Source of the DNA: Bradyrhizobium viridifuturi
Lineage (GTDB): Bacteria; Pseudomonadota; Alphaproteobacteria; Rhizobiales; Xanthobacteraceae
Direction: 5' to 3'
Assembly: GCF_001238275.1 (NCBI RefSeq)
Contig: NZ_LGTB01000032.1
Coordinates: 56,766 to 120,765, forward strand
Length of the DNA stretch: 64,000 nucleotides
Shown: one piece after another, positions 43,751 through 53,285 of the stretch
Numbering within the stretch: position 1 is the first letter of the stretch
How the letters are laid out: each line of letters opens with the position of its first letter
Notes under the pieces: model-generated
What the model was told of the DNA's origin: nothing
The model's input: only the letters and a program-made list of their open reading frames with translations
Database searches by the model: none
Translations under genes and position numbers: made by a program

Positions 43751-45016
43751 TCACAAGCGAGATTCCAGCAGCATGCGCGGCAGGATCAACCCGAACGTCA
43801 TCGCCAAGACGACCAGAAATGCCGTGGTGCCATCCGCGGCGACATTCGTCAGCAGAGTGGTCGGCGCACGAGCTCCCATCGAGACCAATTCGACGAGGCC
43901 GCTCGCGGCCTGGAACAGAAAGAAGCCCGGCATCATGGAGACGACCGCGGAAAAGCCCAGTGCGGCGAAGGGCAGATGCAGGCGGTCTACCACCGGCGTC
44001 ACGATGATGCTGACCAGAATGCAGGCGATGAGCGCTCCGGTCGCGACATTCGTCCCTGCGAGCGAGATCAGTGCCCACCGTGCCGCATGCCCGAGCACGC
44101 CGGCCGCAACCGGGAATGGCAGCATGCGCCATGGCATCGAGAACAACGCCCCGAAGGAGGCGACGGCGCATCCTGCCGCGATCGCGTCGGCCATGAGTGG
44201 CACGGGCGCGGATGGTCCGGCGGCTGGGGGTGCGGCCCCGCTGGCCGCGAACCCCAGCAGCAGGCCGAAACAGATCATGAGCACGATGATGGCGGCATAG
44301 GTCAGGCGAGCGATGCCAAGTGCAATCCGCGTCCGGGCGAGATCGATCGCGCCGTTGAGGAGATGCGGGCCCGGCACCAGCATCATGCAAGGACAGAATG
44401 CGACGAGCGCTGTCGCAATCCGCAAATGAAGGTTGGCCGAAACGGCCGCGATGAGGCCGGCAATCAGGCCGGCGCAAAGCGGTTGGACAAAGGGGTTGGT
44501 GCTCAGGGTTGACAGCCTACGTCGGACGAGGGCGCCGATGGCGGCGCTCGATGCAATGAGCATCAGGCTCGCGATGTCGAGCGCGCCGAAGATTACCCCG
44601 AGAGACGCCGCGCCGATGGCTGCAGCCGAAGTGAATTGGAGCGTGCTCGCGGTGGGTTTGTTTCCGGCCGAAAGCAGCGCGGGCCGTGCTTGATCCGCCG
44701 GCAGGGTGCCGTTGCATAGCCGGTCCACAATGACGGTGACGGCGAGCACCCTGTGCATGTCTACGGCGAGCGGCTTCGCAGGGACGACCTCGGACAACGA
44801 CGTACCGTCGAACTCGACCGTAAGCTTGTCCCAGTCCGGCAGCACCTTCGCCGGCACGCCCATGGCTGCCCCAAGGCGTTCGGCAGTCACCACCATCCGC
44901 TCCGTGGTTTGCCCGTGGACAAACAGCAGCCTGGCTGCCAGCGCGACAGTGTCCAATGCCGCTTCGCGCGCTGCAGCCTCAGAGTCCGACCGGGACGATT
45001 GAGGTACGACCGTCAT
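43751..45016 (-). CDS. ThrE-type threonine/serine exporter family protein
   Basis: A 421-residue membrane protein. The N-terminal cytoplasmic half (about 20-125, LLFVHGQTTERMVVTAERLG) matches the ThrE domain, followed by about ten hydrophobic helices with CPCMMLVPGPHLLNGAIDLA at the fusion of the DUF1212 and DUF3815 halves. Characterised ThrE exports threonine and serine in corynebacteria; the substrate here is unproven. It is the last gene of the leftward run, 66 bp after the SDR gene. Confidence 0.85.
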   Translation of the reverse strand: MTVVPQSSRSDSEAAAREAALDTVALAARLLFVHGQTTERMVVTAERLGAAMGVPAKVLPDWDKLTVEFDGTSLSEVVPAKPLAVDMHRVLAVTVIVDRLCNGTLPADQARPALLSAGNKPTASTLQFTSAAAIGAASLGVIFGALDIASLMLIASSAAIGALVRRRLSTLSTNPFVQPLCAGLIAGLIAAVSANLHLRIATALVAFCPCMMLVPGPHLLNGAIDLARTRIALGIARLTYAAIIVLMICFGLLLGFAASGAAPPAAGPSAPVPLMADAIAAGCAVASFGALFSMPWRMLPFPVAAGVLGHAARWALISLAGTNVATGALIACILVSIIVTPVVDRLHLPFAALGFSAVVSMMPGFFLFQAASGLVELVSMGARAPTTLLTNVAADGTTAFLVVLAMTFGLILPRMLLESRL

Positions 45017-45082
45017 TACAAGCTGGCCTCGAAATTCCGGATGCCGTTCCGCGCCGTCGATTCGGACGGCGCGGTGCTCTCC

Positions 45083-45793
45083 CTAGTGTCCGGCGCTCTG
45101 TCCGCCGTCGACGTGCAGGATCTCGCCCGTGGTGAAGTTGGCTCCTTCGAGGTACAGCACCGCATCGACGACATCGCGCACCTCGCCCATTCGTTCGACC
45201 GGATGCAGCTTGGCCAGGAAGTCGTAGGATTCGGGTGCGTGCATCGGCGTCTTGACCGCGCCGGGCGCGACAGCGTTGACGCGGATACCCTTGCGCGCAT
45301 ATTCGATCGCGAGCGACTTCGTTGCTGCGTTCAAGCCGCCTTTCGTGAGAGCTGCCAGCGCCGAAGGCACGCTGCTGAAGGCGTGTTCGTCGAGGCTGCT
45401 TGTGATCTGCACGATATGCCCGGATCCCCGCTTCAGCATTTCCTTGGCTGCGCGGCGGGTAACATGGAAGAAACCGTCGAGATTGATCCCCAGCAGGTTG
45501 GCATAGTCGTCGTCCGAATATTCGGTAAATGGCTTTGCGACGAAGATGCCGGCATTGTTGACGAGGGTATCGATACGACCGAAACGGTCGATCGCCTGCG
45601 ACACGATGCGCTCAGCGGTGCTCGGATCGGCGATGTCCCCGGCAACGGCCAGGATATCCGGATCGGACGACTGCCTGATCGAGCGGGAATTCGCGACCAC
45701 GCGAAAGTTGCGATCGCGGTAGGCGCCGACCAACGCCTCGCCGATACCTTGCGACGCGCCGGTGATGATAGCCACTTTCCGTTCTGTACCCAT
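45083..45793 (-). CDS. SDR family protein lacking the catalytic Tyr
   Basis: A 236-residue short-chain dehydrogenase fold. NAD-binding TGASQGIGEAL, NNAGIFVAKP and the active-site Ser in VQITSSLDE are present. The YxxxK motif reads AALTK, with Ala in place of Tyr and Lys kept, so classical catalysis is doubtful. RKGIRVNAVAPGAVKTPMH shows an otherwise normal C-terminal part. The gene follows the 3-hydroxybutyrate dehydrogenase gene by 53 bp on the same strand, and they may be co-expressed. Confidence 0.88.
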   Translation of the reverse strand: MGTERKVAIITGASQGIGEALVGAYRDRNFRVVANSRSIRQSSDPDILAVAGDIADPSTAERIVSQAIDRFGRIDTLVNNAGIFVAKPFTEYSDDDYANLLGINLDGFFHVTRRAAKEMLKRGSGHIVQITSSLDEHAFSSVPSALAALTKGGLNAATKSLAIEYARKGIRVNAVAPGAVKTPMHAPESYDFLAKLHPVERMGEVRDVVDAVLYLEGANFTTGEILHVDGGQSAGH

Positions 45794-45846
45794 GATGTGC
45801 CTTCATATCCTCTGTTGAAGCGGCAACGCCGCCGGTCTCGTCTCAG

Positions 45847-46629
45847 CTACTGCGCGGTCCAGCCGCCATCGACGGAAATCGTCGTGCCGGTGATCTGGTC
45901 CGCCGCGGGTGAACAGAGGAAGGCAACCGTGCCGCCAAGCTGTGAGGGAGACACGAAATCCAGAGACGGCTGCTTCTCGGCCAGCAGCTCATTGGCCGCT
46001 TCCTTTTGGGTGATGCCTCGTCGCGCGGCCATGTCGCTGATCTGCTTTTCGACCAAGGGCGTTCTCACCCAGCCCGGACAGACCGCATTGCAGGTGACGC
46101 CGCTGCCGGCGGTCTCGAGACCGACCACCTTCGTCAGGCCAACCAGCCCGTGCTTGGCCGCAACATAGGCGGCCTTATGGGTTGAGGCGACAAGGCCGTG
46201 CGTCGAGGCAATGTTGATGATCCGCCCCCAGCGCTGCTTCTTCATCCGGGGCACCGCGGCGGCGATGCCGTGGAATGCCGCGGACAGATTGATCCCAAGG
46301 ATCGCGTCCCACTTGGCGGCGGGAAATTCCTCTACCGGAGCGGTGAACTGGATGCCGGCATTGTTCACCAGGATGTCGATGCGTCCGAATTTCTCGAACG
46401 CGGCCGCGATCATCCCGCGTACGGCGTCTCCTTTCGACATATCGGCGCCGTCGTAAATGACACGCACGGCACTCTCACGCTCGATGCCGCCGCGAATCGA
46501 CTCGATCTCGGCGGCGTCGCCAAATCCGTTCAGCACCAGGTCGGCGCCGAGGCCGGCCAATTCCTTGGCGATGCCCAGTCCGATGCCGCTGGTTGACCCG
46601 GTGACGATTGCTACTTTTCCCTTCAGCAT
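45847..46629 (-). CDS. bdhA: D-3-hydroxybutyrate dehydrogenase
   Basis: A 260-residue SDR. TGSTSGIGLGIA binds NAD, ASTHGLVAS gives Ser, YVAAKHG gives the catalytic Tyr and Lys, and the tail QLGGTVAFLCSPAADQITG with VDGGWTAQ is typical of BdhA. It oxidises D-3-hydroxybutyrate to acetoacetate. The acetoacetate decarboxylase gene lies upstream in the same leftward run, supporting a ketone-body path. AGGAACTGCC precedes the ATG as ribosome site. Confidence 0.92.
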   Translation of the reverse strand: MLKGKVAIVTGSTSGIGLGIAKELAGLGADLVLNGFGDAAEIESIRGGIERESAVRVIYDGADMSKGDAVRGMIAAAFEKFGRIDILVNNAGIQFTAPVEEFPAAKWDAILGINLSAAFHGIAAAVPRMKKQRWGRIINIASTHGLVASTHKAAYVAAKHGLVGLTKVVGLETAGSGVTCNAVCPGWVRTPLVEKQISDMAARRGITQKEAANELLAEKQPSLDFVSPSQLGGTVAFLCSPAADQITGTTISVDGGWTAQ

Positions 46630-46671
46630 GGCAGTTCCTTTCGATGTGAGAGAGTTGATGTACGTAGAGAC

Positions 46672-47136
46672 TCAGGCGGCCGACGCCGCCCTGGCCCTGC
46701 TTGGCGGTATGGCGCGGAAAGCGATGGCAAGGCGATTCCACGCGTTGATCGTTCCGATCAGGATGGTCAGGTTCGCCGCCTCGGCGTCGGAGAAGTGCTG
46801 GCAGAGCTCGTCATAGACGTCGTCGGGCGCGTGCGTTTCGGAGATCAGCGTGACCGCCTCGGTCCAGGCCAGTGCGGCGCGTTCGCGGTCGCTGTAGAGT
46901 GGCGCTTCGCGCCAGGCGTTCAGGAGATAGAGCCGCTGCTCGGTTTCGCCGTGCTTGCGTGCATCCAGCGTGTGCATGTTGATGCAGAAGGCGCAGCCGT
47001 TGATCTGCGAGGCACGGGCCCTGACGAGCTCGATCAATGACAGTTCGAGGCCGGATGACTGGATTTGATTCTCTACCGCGGTCAGCGCCTTGATGGTCTT
47101 GGGGGCGGCCTGGTAGAAATTCATGCGGGGTTTCAT
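46672..47136 (-). CDS. Carboxymuconolactone decarboxylase/AhpD-like protein
   Basis: A 154-residue CMD-family protein. The redox CxxC with downstream His is GCAFCINMHT, preceded by LELSLIELVRARASQIN and followed by LYLLNAWREAPLYSDRERAA, the usual AhpD-like layout. Such proteins reduce peroxides using a Cys pair. GGGGA/GAGGA lies before the ATG. The tail (SRARAASAA) is Ala-rich. Located between the efflux pump and the bdhA gene. Confidence 0.9.
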   Translation of the reverse strand: MKPRMNFYQAAPKTIKALTAVENQIQSSGLELSLIELVRARASQINGCAFCINMHTLDARKHGETEQRLYLLNAWREAPLYSDRERAALAWTEAVTLISETHAPDDVYDELCQHFSDAEAANLTILIGTINAWNRLAIAFRAIPPSRARAASAA

Positions 47137-47163
47137 GATCGTTCTCCTCTGGGGATGGGATGG

Positions 47164-48783
47164 TCAATGACCGCCGCCGGCATCGACGCGGTCGGGCTTG
47201 GTGAGCATCAGTGCTGCCATCAGGGCTACGATCTGCGAGATGCCGAGCAGATAGAAGGTGTCGCTGAAGCCGAGGATGAAAGCCTGCTTCTGGACAATCT
47301 TTCCGATCGCGACGTAGGCGCGGTGGACGGCATCGACGCGATCGATCACGCCGTGATTCATGAAATACTGGGTGAGTTGATCGATCCGGGTACGGGTCGC
47401 CTGCTCGAACAATGTCACCTGCTGCGAGAGCACGTTGGAATGAAATTGCTCGCGCTTCGTCAGCAGCGTCTGCAGCGCGGCGATGCCGATCGCGCCTCCG
47501 AGATTGCGCATCATGTTGAAGAGCGCCGATGCCGAGCCGGCGTTCTCCGCCTCCATTCCCGCCGTTGCAACGGCGGACAGCGGCGCAAAGACGAGGGCCT
47601 GGCCAAGCGCGCGGATGACATTCGGCCAGAACAGCTGATCGGCGGCGTAGTCATTCGTCATGTGGATATTGAAGAAGTTGGAACCGCCGAACAGCACAAA
47701 GCCGACGCCGATGACGAGGCGCGGGTCGAAGTTCTTCATCAGGCGCGGTACCAGCGGTATCAGCACGAGCTGTGGCAGGCCGGTCCATGCCAGCACCATG
47801 CCGATCTGCTCGGAGTTGTAGCCCTGGATCCGGGACAGATAGACCGGAAGGACGTAGACCGAACCATAGAGCGAGACGCCGAGCAGGAAGTTCGCGAGCA
47901 CGCCGAAGCCGAAATTGCGGCGGGCCAGGATGCGCAGGTTCAAGAGGGGCCTGCTCACGGTCAGCTCGATTGCGAGGAACAGGGTCAGCGCAACCGCGGC
48001 GATCAGAGTCAGCCGAACGATGAAAGGCGAGCCGAACCAGTCGTCCTTGTTGCCCTCTTCCAGCACGGTCTGCAGGGCGGCGAGTCCGATCGCCATGGTG
48101 ATGATGCCCGCCCAGTCGCCTTCGCGGAGCAGCGACAACTTCATCGGCTTCGCTTCCAGCGAGAAGAACAGCATCGCGATCATCGCCGCGCCGGGCACGG
48201 CGTTGACATAGAAGATGTATTTCCAGCCAAGATTCTCGGTGAGATAGCCGCCGATGGTCGGTCCGATCGCGGGCGCAAAGGTCGCGGAGATCGCGAACAT
48301 CGCCAGCCCGATCGGCTGCTTTGCCTTTGGCAGCAGAGTGATAATCAGCGTGAACGCCATCGGGATCAGGACGCCGCCTGTAAAGCCCTGCACCGCGCGC
48401 AGCGCGATCATCTGCGGCAAATCCTGCGCCATCGCACACGCCGCCGAGAACACCAGGAACAGGAAGGCGTTGGTCAGCAGATAGATGCGGACCGAAAACA
48501 CCTGGGCTAGCCAGCCGCTGAGCGGAATGACCACGATCTCGGCGATCAGGTAGGAGGTCGAGATCCAGCCGCCGTCGTCGATGCCTGCGCCTATACCGCC
48601 CTGAATGTCGGCGAGCGAGGCGTTGACGATCTGGATATTGAGTACTGCCATGAAGGCGCCAAGCGTCGCGCCGGTTACCGCGAGCCAGGTCTTTGCCGTG
48701 ACGGTCTGCGCCACCGGCGCCGCGGGGGACGGCAAAGGCTCGTTCGCGGGCAAGGCGCCGGCGGTGTTCTGCAACGTCGTCAC
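47164..48783 (-). CDS. DHA2-family MFS efflux transporter (EmrB-like)
   Basis: A 539-residue permease with about 14 hydrophobic helices, ending KPDRVDAGGGH. DHA2 signatures: LGAFMAVLNIQIVNASLADI in helix 1, GGWISTSYLIAEIVVIPLSG, and the motif C-like ATFAPAIGPTIGGYLTENLG. The start is GTG, chosen for AGGAG seven bases upstream; the longer frame reads basic junk. With the EmrA-like gene upstream it forms a tripartite-type pump. Cargo unknown, possibly lipophilic or aromatic toxins. Confidence 0.92.
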   Translation of the reverse strand: MTTLQNTAGALPANEPLPSPAAPVAQTVTAKTWLAVTGATLGAFMAVLNIQIVNASLADIQGGIGAGIDDGGWISTSYLIAEIVVIPLSGWLAQVFSVRIYLLTNAFLFLVFSAACAMAQDLPQMIALRAVQGFTGGVLIPMAFTLIITLLPKAKQPIGLAMFAISATFAPAIGPTIGGYLTENLGWKYIFYVNAVPGAAMIAMLFFSLEAKPMKLSLLREGDWAGIITMAIGLAALQTVLEEGNKDDWFGSPFIVRLTLIAAVALTLFLAIELTVSRPLLNLRILARRNFGFGVLANFLLGVSLYGSVYVLPVYLSRIQGYNSEQIGMVLAWTGLPQLVLIPLVPRLMKNFDPRLVIGVGFVLFGGSNFFNIHMTNDYAADQLFWPNVIRALGQALVFAPLSAVATAGMEAENAGSASALFNMMRNLGGAIGIAALQTLLTKREQFHSNVLSQQVTLFEQATRTRIDQLTQYFMNHGVIDRVDAVHRAYVAIGKIVQKQAFILGFSDTFYLLGISQIVALMAALMLTKPDRVDAGGGH

Positions 48784-48823
48784 GGTGGTCTCCTTGCAAA
48801 CAAGCAGGGATATGCGCGGACGA

Positions 48824-49972
48824 TCAGCCGCGCGGTTGCCGGCCGCGCGACGCGAGATGTCTTTCGGCTTCGCGTGCGGCAACGACTTCCGATTTGGTAT
48901 CGATCGTGGGCACCGCCGACATCCCTGGACGCAGCAGGCCCTTCAGGTTGCGATCGTCGAGCACGATCTTCACCGGCACGCGCTGCACAATCTTGGTGAA
49001 ATTGCCGGTGGCGTTGTCGGGAGGCAGCAGCGCGAACTCCAGGCCGCTTGCCGGCGAGAGGCTGTCGACATGGCCCCTCAGCCTGATCGCGTGGAAGCTG
49101 TCGATGCGCAGCTCGACCGGCTGGCCATTGCGCACATGGGTGAGTTGGGTTTCCTTGAAGTTCGCAACGACGTAGACGGCATCCAGCGGGACGACCGCCA
49201 TCAGCTGCGTGCCGGCCTGGACGAATTGACCGACGCGCAGCGTGCGCGCGCCGACCGTGCCGTCGATCGGCGCGGTGACTTGCGTGTAGGACAGGTTCAG
49301 CGCCGCCTGCTGCTGGAGCGCGCGGGCGTGATCAAGCTGGGCGAGCGCCTGGGCGCGTTCGGTCGAGAGCACCTCGATCTTCTTGTTGGCAGCGATCAAC
49401 CCCGCCTTGCCTTGCTGCAATTGCGCGGTCTGGGAGCGCAGCATCGCGTCGGTTTGCTGGGCGCGCTGAACCGTGCCTGAACCCGACTTCATGAGCTCGT
49501 CGTACCGGGCGCGCTCCTGCTGGGCGAATTTCAGATTGGCTTCGGTCGCGTCGACCTCGGCCGCCTGCTGTTGAACGAGCGGCTCCTGCAATTCGATCTG
49601 CGCGTCGAGGTTCTTCACCGCTGCCTGGGAGGCCGCAACGTCGGCTTTCGCCTGGTTCAAGGCCGTGGCGAAATCGCGGTCGTCGATCCGGGCCAGCAGC
49701 TGACCGGCTTTCACCGGCTCGTTGTCTGCGACCAGGACCTCGGCAATGTAGCCGGAAACCTTCGGCGCGATGATGGTGGAGTCGGCTTTGACATAGGCGT
49801 CGTCGGTCGTCTCCAGGTAGCGGCCGGTCGTCATGTAGTAGTGACCGAAAGCGGCGGCCCCGGCGACTCCAAGGGCCGCGCCGAATGCCAGCGCTCCCCG
49901 CCGGATCGCCCTGCGCGACGGGCGCAGAGTGCTCTTGGTTGACTGTTCAGGCGCAAAGGAAAGGGAAGACAT
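48824..49972 (-). CDS. EmrA-like membrane fusion protein (HlyD family)
   Basis: A 382-residue periplasmic adaptor with one N-terminal membrane anchor (ALAFGAALGVAGAAAFGHYY). The first lipoyl half is YVKADSTIIAPKVSGYIAEV, then a long alpha-hairpin (residues about 95-215, rich in Ala/Gln), and the second lipoyl half is LSYTQVTAPIDGTVGARTL. It links the EmrB-like pump to an outer-membrane channel, but no TolC gene lies in the window. Start ATG follows AGAAGCGCC without a strong ribosome site. Confidence 0.92.
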   Translation of the reverse strand: MSSLSFAPEQSTKSTLRPSRRAIRRGALAFGAALGVAGAAAFGHYYMTTGRYLETTDDAYVKADSTIIAPKVSGYIAEVLVADNEPVKAGQLLARIDDRDFATALNQAKADVAASQAAVKNLDAQIELQEPLVQQQAAEVDATEANLKFAQQERARYDELMKSGSGTVQRAQQTDAMLRSQTAQLQQGKAGLIAANKKIEVLSTERAQALAQLDHARALQQQAALNLSYTQVTAPIDGTVGARTLRVGQFVQAGTQLMAVVPLDAVYVVANFKETQLTHVRNGQPVELRIDSFHAIRLRGHVDSLSPASGLEFALLPPDNATGNFTKIVQRVPVKIVLDDRNLKGLLRPGMSAVPTIDTKSEVVAAREAERHLASRGRQPRG

Positions 49973-49998
49973 GGCGCTTCTCCGAAACCAGGTGGGAG

Positions 49999-51180
49999 CT
50001 AGAGTTCGATCGGCCGATGGATGTCGTGCGTGATGATGCCGAGCTCGGGAGCCGGCAGGTCGAGGCGACGTGGGTCGGACAAGGTCCGGCGGATGTCTTC
50101 CAACCCGCTCTGCCAGTGTGCCCGCATCGCGTTCAGCCCGAACTCGTAGTCCTTGGACTGGCCCTCGTAGACCTTGGACTGATAGATCAGGTGGATGATG
50201 TTGCAGGAGCGATGACGAGCCATCTCGGCGATGGCGCGGATCTCCGGATCCGCCCTCGCGCTTTCCGGCAGCCTTTCGATCGTCCGCTGCAATGCCTGAC
50301 GCATCTTCTGCATCCGCAAGGCCTGATCCGTGATCGCCCGCGTCCGGCTGGAGTATTGGATGTCCTTCTGCCGGCTCGACACTTCCATCATGTCGTGAGG
50401 GACACGTCCTCGTGCCGACCAGAGATCGACCTGGAATGTCAGCGTGTCGCGCGGCTCACTGGACAGCACGCGCGAGAGCGGCGTATTCCAAACGACGCCG
50501 CCGTCCCAGTAGTGTTCGCCTTCGATCTCGATCGAAGGGAAGCCCGGTGGCAGTGCGCCCGACGCCATGAAATGCTTCGGTCCCAACCTGCGTTCGGTGG
50601 TGTCAAAGTAGGTCAGGTTTCCGGTGCGAACGTTGACCGCGCCGACGCTGACGCGTACCTCGCCGGAGTTCAACCGGTCGAAATCGACGAGCTGCTCCAG
50701 TGTCCGTTGCAGCGGTGCGGTGTCGTAGAAGCTGGTCGCGGCGTCGCCCGAAAACGGCGACCAGAGCGGCGATGGGAAGCGCGGCTTGAAAAAGCCGGGT
50801 TGCCCCTGGAACAGGGCCCTCATCGCGGCAAAGGTGTTGTGCAGCGAGCGAAGATCGAACGCATACGGCAGGGCATCCGCCAGCCCTTCGCCGGCGGGCC
50901 ACCCGACCGGACTGGCGCAGATGGTCTCCCAAAACTGGCGTAGCCGTTCGACCCGCTCGCCTTCTGGCGAGCCGGCGATGATGGCCGCATTGAGCGCACC
51001 GATCGAAATGCCGGCCAACCAGTTGGGTCGAATGCCGGCTTCGTGCAGGCCCTCGTAGACACCGGCCTGATAAGCTCCGAGCGCTCCGCCGCCCTGCAGC
51101 ACCAAGGCGACGACATCGTAGGGCAGCGAGCTGGCTCGCTGCGGCGCAGGACTGACTTGCTCGCGCATGACGTTAAGCAT
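49999..51180 (-). CDS. Patatin-like phospholipase with C-terminal DUF3734-like region
   Basis: A 393-residue patatin. The oxyanion loop VLQGGGALGAYQAG, elbow GISIG (Ser) and EHYWDGGVVWN (Asp-Gly-Gly) are intact, and the C-terminal half (after about 290, DTLTFQVDLWSARGRVPHDM) matches the DUF3734-type extension. GGGAG eight bases before the ATG fixes the start; the longer frame upstream is implausible. In rhizobia such patatins sit with bdhA and acetoacetate decarboxylase, suggesting a role in lipid or PHB-related turnover; inference. Confidence 0.9.
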   Translation of the reverse strand: MLNVMREQVSPAPQRASSLPYDVVALVLQGGGALGAYQAGVYEGLHEAGIRPNWLAGISIGALNAAIIAGSPEGERVERLRQFWETICASPVGWPAGEGLADALPYAFDLRSLHNTFAAMRALFQGQPGFFKPRFPSPLWSPFSGDAATSFYDTAPLQRTLEQLVDFDRLNSGEVRVSVGAVNVRTGNLTYFDTTERRLGPKHFMASGALPPGFPSIEIEGEHYWDGGVVWNTPLSRVLSSEPRDTLTFQVDLWSARGRVPHDMMEVSSRQKDIQYSSRTRAITDQALRMQKMRQALQRTIERLPESARADPEIRAIAEMARHRSCNIIHLIYQSKVYEGQSKDYEFGLNAMRAHWQSGLEDIRRTLSDPRRLDLPAPELGIITHDIHRPIEL

Positions 51181-51212
51181 GTTGCGGACTCCCGATATTG
51201 CGGCCGATCCAG

Positions 51213-52007
51213 TCAGCCGGCGGTTGCTTCGATCAAGAATTCGGGCTCGTGGCGCCGCAGAGCCCGGCCTGCAGACAGGTAGTCGTGCACCACGGTGCCG
51301 AGCCCGAGTGTCAGGTCGGCAACGACGTGCTTGGCCGACAGCACCTGGAGCACCGGGAGTTCGGCGACGGGGGCCAGCGCATGCGAAAAAAGGTCCAGCG
51401 CAGCCGGTCCGGTCCATGCGCCCTTCACGGTGATATCTTCGAGGTGGTAGCGCACGAGCTCGCAGATGCGCGCTGTGCCGTCGACATGCGGGATGATCTT
51501 GAGCAGGAAGTTGGGCGCGGAGAGCTTTCTCGCCTCGACCTCGAGGTCGAGGGCACGGTGCTTGTAACCCATGGTGCCCGTCGCGATGCGGACCGAGCCG
51601 TAGTTCAAAGTGCCGACCAGCGTATCGATCTCGACCGCGAGCTTCGGTTGCGCCAGCTTCTTGGGAAAGCCCCAGAGCTCACGTCCGCCCGCGATCGGGG
51701 GATGGTCGTTGAGGAACATCTGATGGGTGAAGCTGCCGACCTGACCCTGATAGGAAACGGGGACGACCTGGCCGCTTTCGGTGTAGTCGCCGAAGCCGGT
51801 CGAGTCAGGCATGCGGATGAATTCGTAATTCACCACCGGTTCAGTCAGCTCGAGTGGCTCCGGTACGATGCGGCGCAGCACCTCAGGATCGGTCCGGTAC
51901 TGGATGATGAAGTACTCGCGGTTGACGAAGCGGTAGGGGCCGGGCGGAAACGCCGGGTTCGTCAGTGGCATCGCGAGTGCGGTCGCGCGCACGGTCTCGT
52001 GTTTCAT
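51213..52007 (-). CDS. adc: Acetoacetate decarboxylase
   Basis: A 264-residue enzyme converting acetoacetate to acetone and CO2. The Schiff-base Lys is in WGFPKKLAQPKL, and the upstream GGRELWGFPKK region with the preceding SFTHQMFLNDHPP strand is characteristic. The C-terminus ends in HDYLSAGRALRRHEPEF. It lies between the patatin and an NDH-2-like flavoprotein and upstream of bdhA on one leftward run, so it can drain acetoacetate made from 3-hydroxybutyrate. Confidence 0.93.
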   Translation of the reverse strand: MKHETVRATALAMPLTNPAFPPGPYRFVNREYFIIQYRTDPEVLRRIVPEPLELTEPVVNYEFIRMPDSTGFGDYTESGQVVPVSYQGQVGSFTHQMFLNDHPPIAGGRELWGFPKKLAQPKLAVEIDTLVGTLNYGSVRIATGTMGYKHRALDLEVEARKLSAPNFLLKIIPHVDGTARICELVRYHLEDITVKGAWTGPAALDLFSHALAPVAELPVLQVLSAKHVVADLTLGLGTVVHDYLSAGRALRRHEPEFLIEATAG

Positions 52008-52079
52008 CGGGGCAGGCTCCAGGTTGATCTTTGCAGGGCGGACCGCGTCTCTCGGCGCGGTCCGCTGTCGAGTCAGGCT

Positions 52080-53285
52080 TCACACTTCGCCGACACGCTC
52101 CGGATCGGCGGATGCCAGTGCGGCGGCGCGCTTGGCCTGCGGGGGATAGATCCACACGGTGTTAATCTGCTGCTTGGTCTTCTTCGCTTCGTCGCCGACC
52201 AACTCGAGCTTTCGATCCCAGCCTCGCGTGAAGATCGCGCCGGCTTCTCCGAGGTCGAGACAGGTCGCGTAGACCTCCTGGTGATAGTGCTTGGGCGCAA
52301 CTCCCAGGAGCTCGGCGGCGGCATTGTTGCCGGCGAAGGCACCCATGCGTACGGCATGCTGGCAGGACATCAGCGCGTAATTGCCGACGTCATCGCACGC
52401 CGCTCTGGCCGCATCGCCGGTTGCAAAAACGCCGGGTACTCCGGGGACCCGCAAGTCGCGGTCGACAAGCAGCCGGCCGAAACTGTCGCGCTCGGCGGGG
52501 ATCTGCGCCGTCAGCGGCGCGGCGCGCATGCCTGCGGCCCAGATCACGGTCTCCGCTTCGATATGCTCGCCGGAAGTCAACGTGACGCCCGTCTTGTCCA
52601 GCGAGGCGACGCCGGCGCCGAGCCGCGTCTCGACACCGAGCTTGCGCAATGCGCCTTCGATGACGGGGCGTGGGCCTGCGCCCATGTCGGGAGCAATCGC
52701 GTTGTTCCGATCGACGATGACCACGCGCAGCTTGGCGCTATTGCCGAAGATCGATCGAAGCCGCGCGGGCATCTCCGTCGCCGCCTCGATTCCGGTGAAT
52801 CCGCCGCCGGCGACGACGACTGTGTCGCGCCCGTTCCTTGCCGGCCGTTCGGTCAGGCTGTGGAGATGACGGTCGAGCGCAATCGCATCGTCGAGCTGGT
52901 CAACGCTGAAGGCGTGCTCGGCAAGACCGGGAATATTCGGGCGGAATAAACGACTGCCGGTCGCTACGACCAGCCGGTCATAGGAGAGGCTCGTCTTCGC
53001 GCCCTTGGCGTCGCAGATGTCCACCGTGCGGGACTTGGTGTCGACAGTCTCGGCGCTACCTTGCACATAGACAACGTCGATCGCCTTGAGGACTTCCTGG
53101 AGAGGTGCCGTCAGCGTCTCGGGCTTCTGCTCGTAGAGCCGGGGGCGAACCACTAGCGTCGGCTCGGGCGCTACCAGCGCGATCTCGAGGTCTCGAGGCG
53201 AAACGCCCTGGATGTCGCGGAGCCGAGCGGCGGAAAGCGCAGCATACATGCCGGCGAAGCCGGCGCCTATGATGACAAGTCGCAT
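52080..53285 (-). CDS. NDH-2-like NAD(P)/FAD-dependent oxidoreductase
   Basis: A 401-residue flavoprotein. FAD-binding GxGxxG is IIGAGFAGMYAALSAAR, the NAD-binding Rossmann is VVVAGGGFTGIEAATEM, and the second FAD motif is VPGVFATGDAARA. The layout is that of type II NADH dehydrogenases and related quinone reductases, though a C-terminal membrane helix is not obvious, so the acceptor is unclear. AGGAGA precedes the ATG. It is the first gene of the leftward metabolic run after the regulator genes. Confidence 0.9.
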   Translation of the reverse strand: MRLVIIGAGFAGMYAALSAARLRDIQGVSPRDLEIALVAPEPTLVVRPRLYEQKPETLTAPLQEVLKAIDVVYVQGSAETVDTKSRTVDICDAKGAKTSLSYDRLVVATGSRLFRPNIPGLAEHAFSVDQLDDAIALDRHLHSLTERPARNGRDTVVVAGGGFTGIEAATEMPARLRSIFGNSAKLRVVIVDRNNAIAPDMGAGPRPVIEGALRKLGVETRLGAGVASLDKTGVTLTSGEHIEAETVIWAAGMRAAPLTAQIPAERDSFGRLLVDRDLRVPGVPGVFATGDAARAACDDVGNYALMSCQHAVRMGAFAGNNAAAELLGVAPKHYHQEVYATCLDLGEAGAIFTRGWDRKLELVGDEAKKTKQQINTVWIYPPQAKRAAALASADPERVGEV

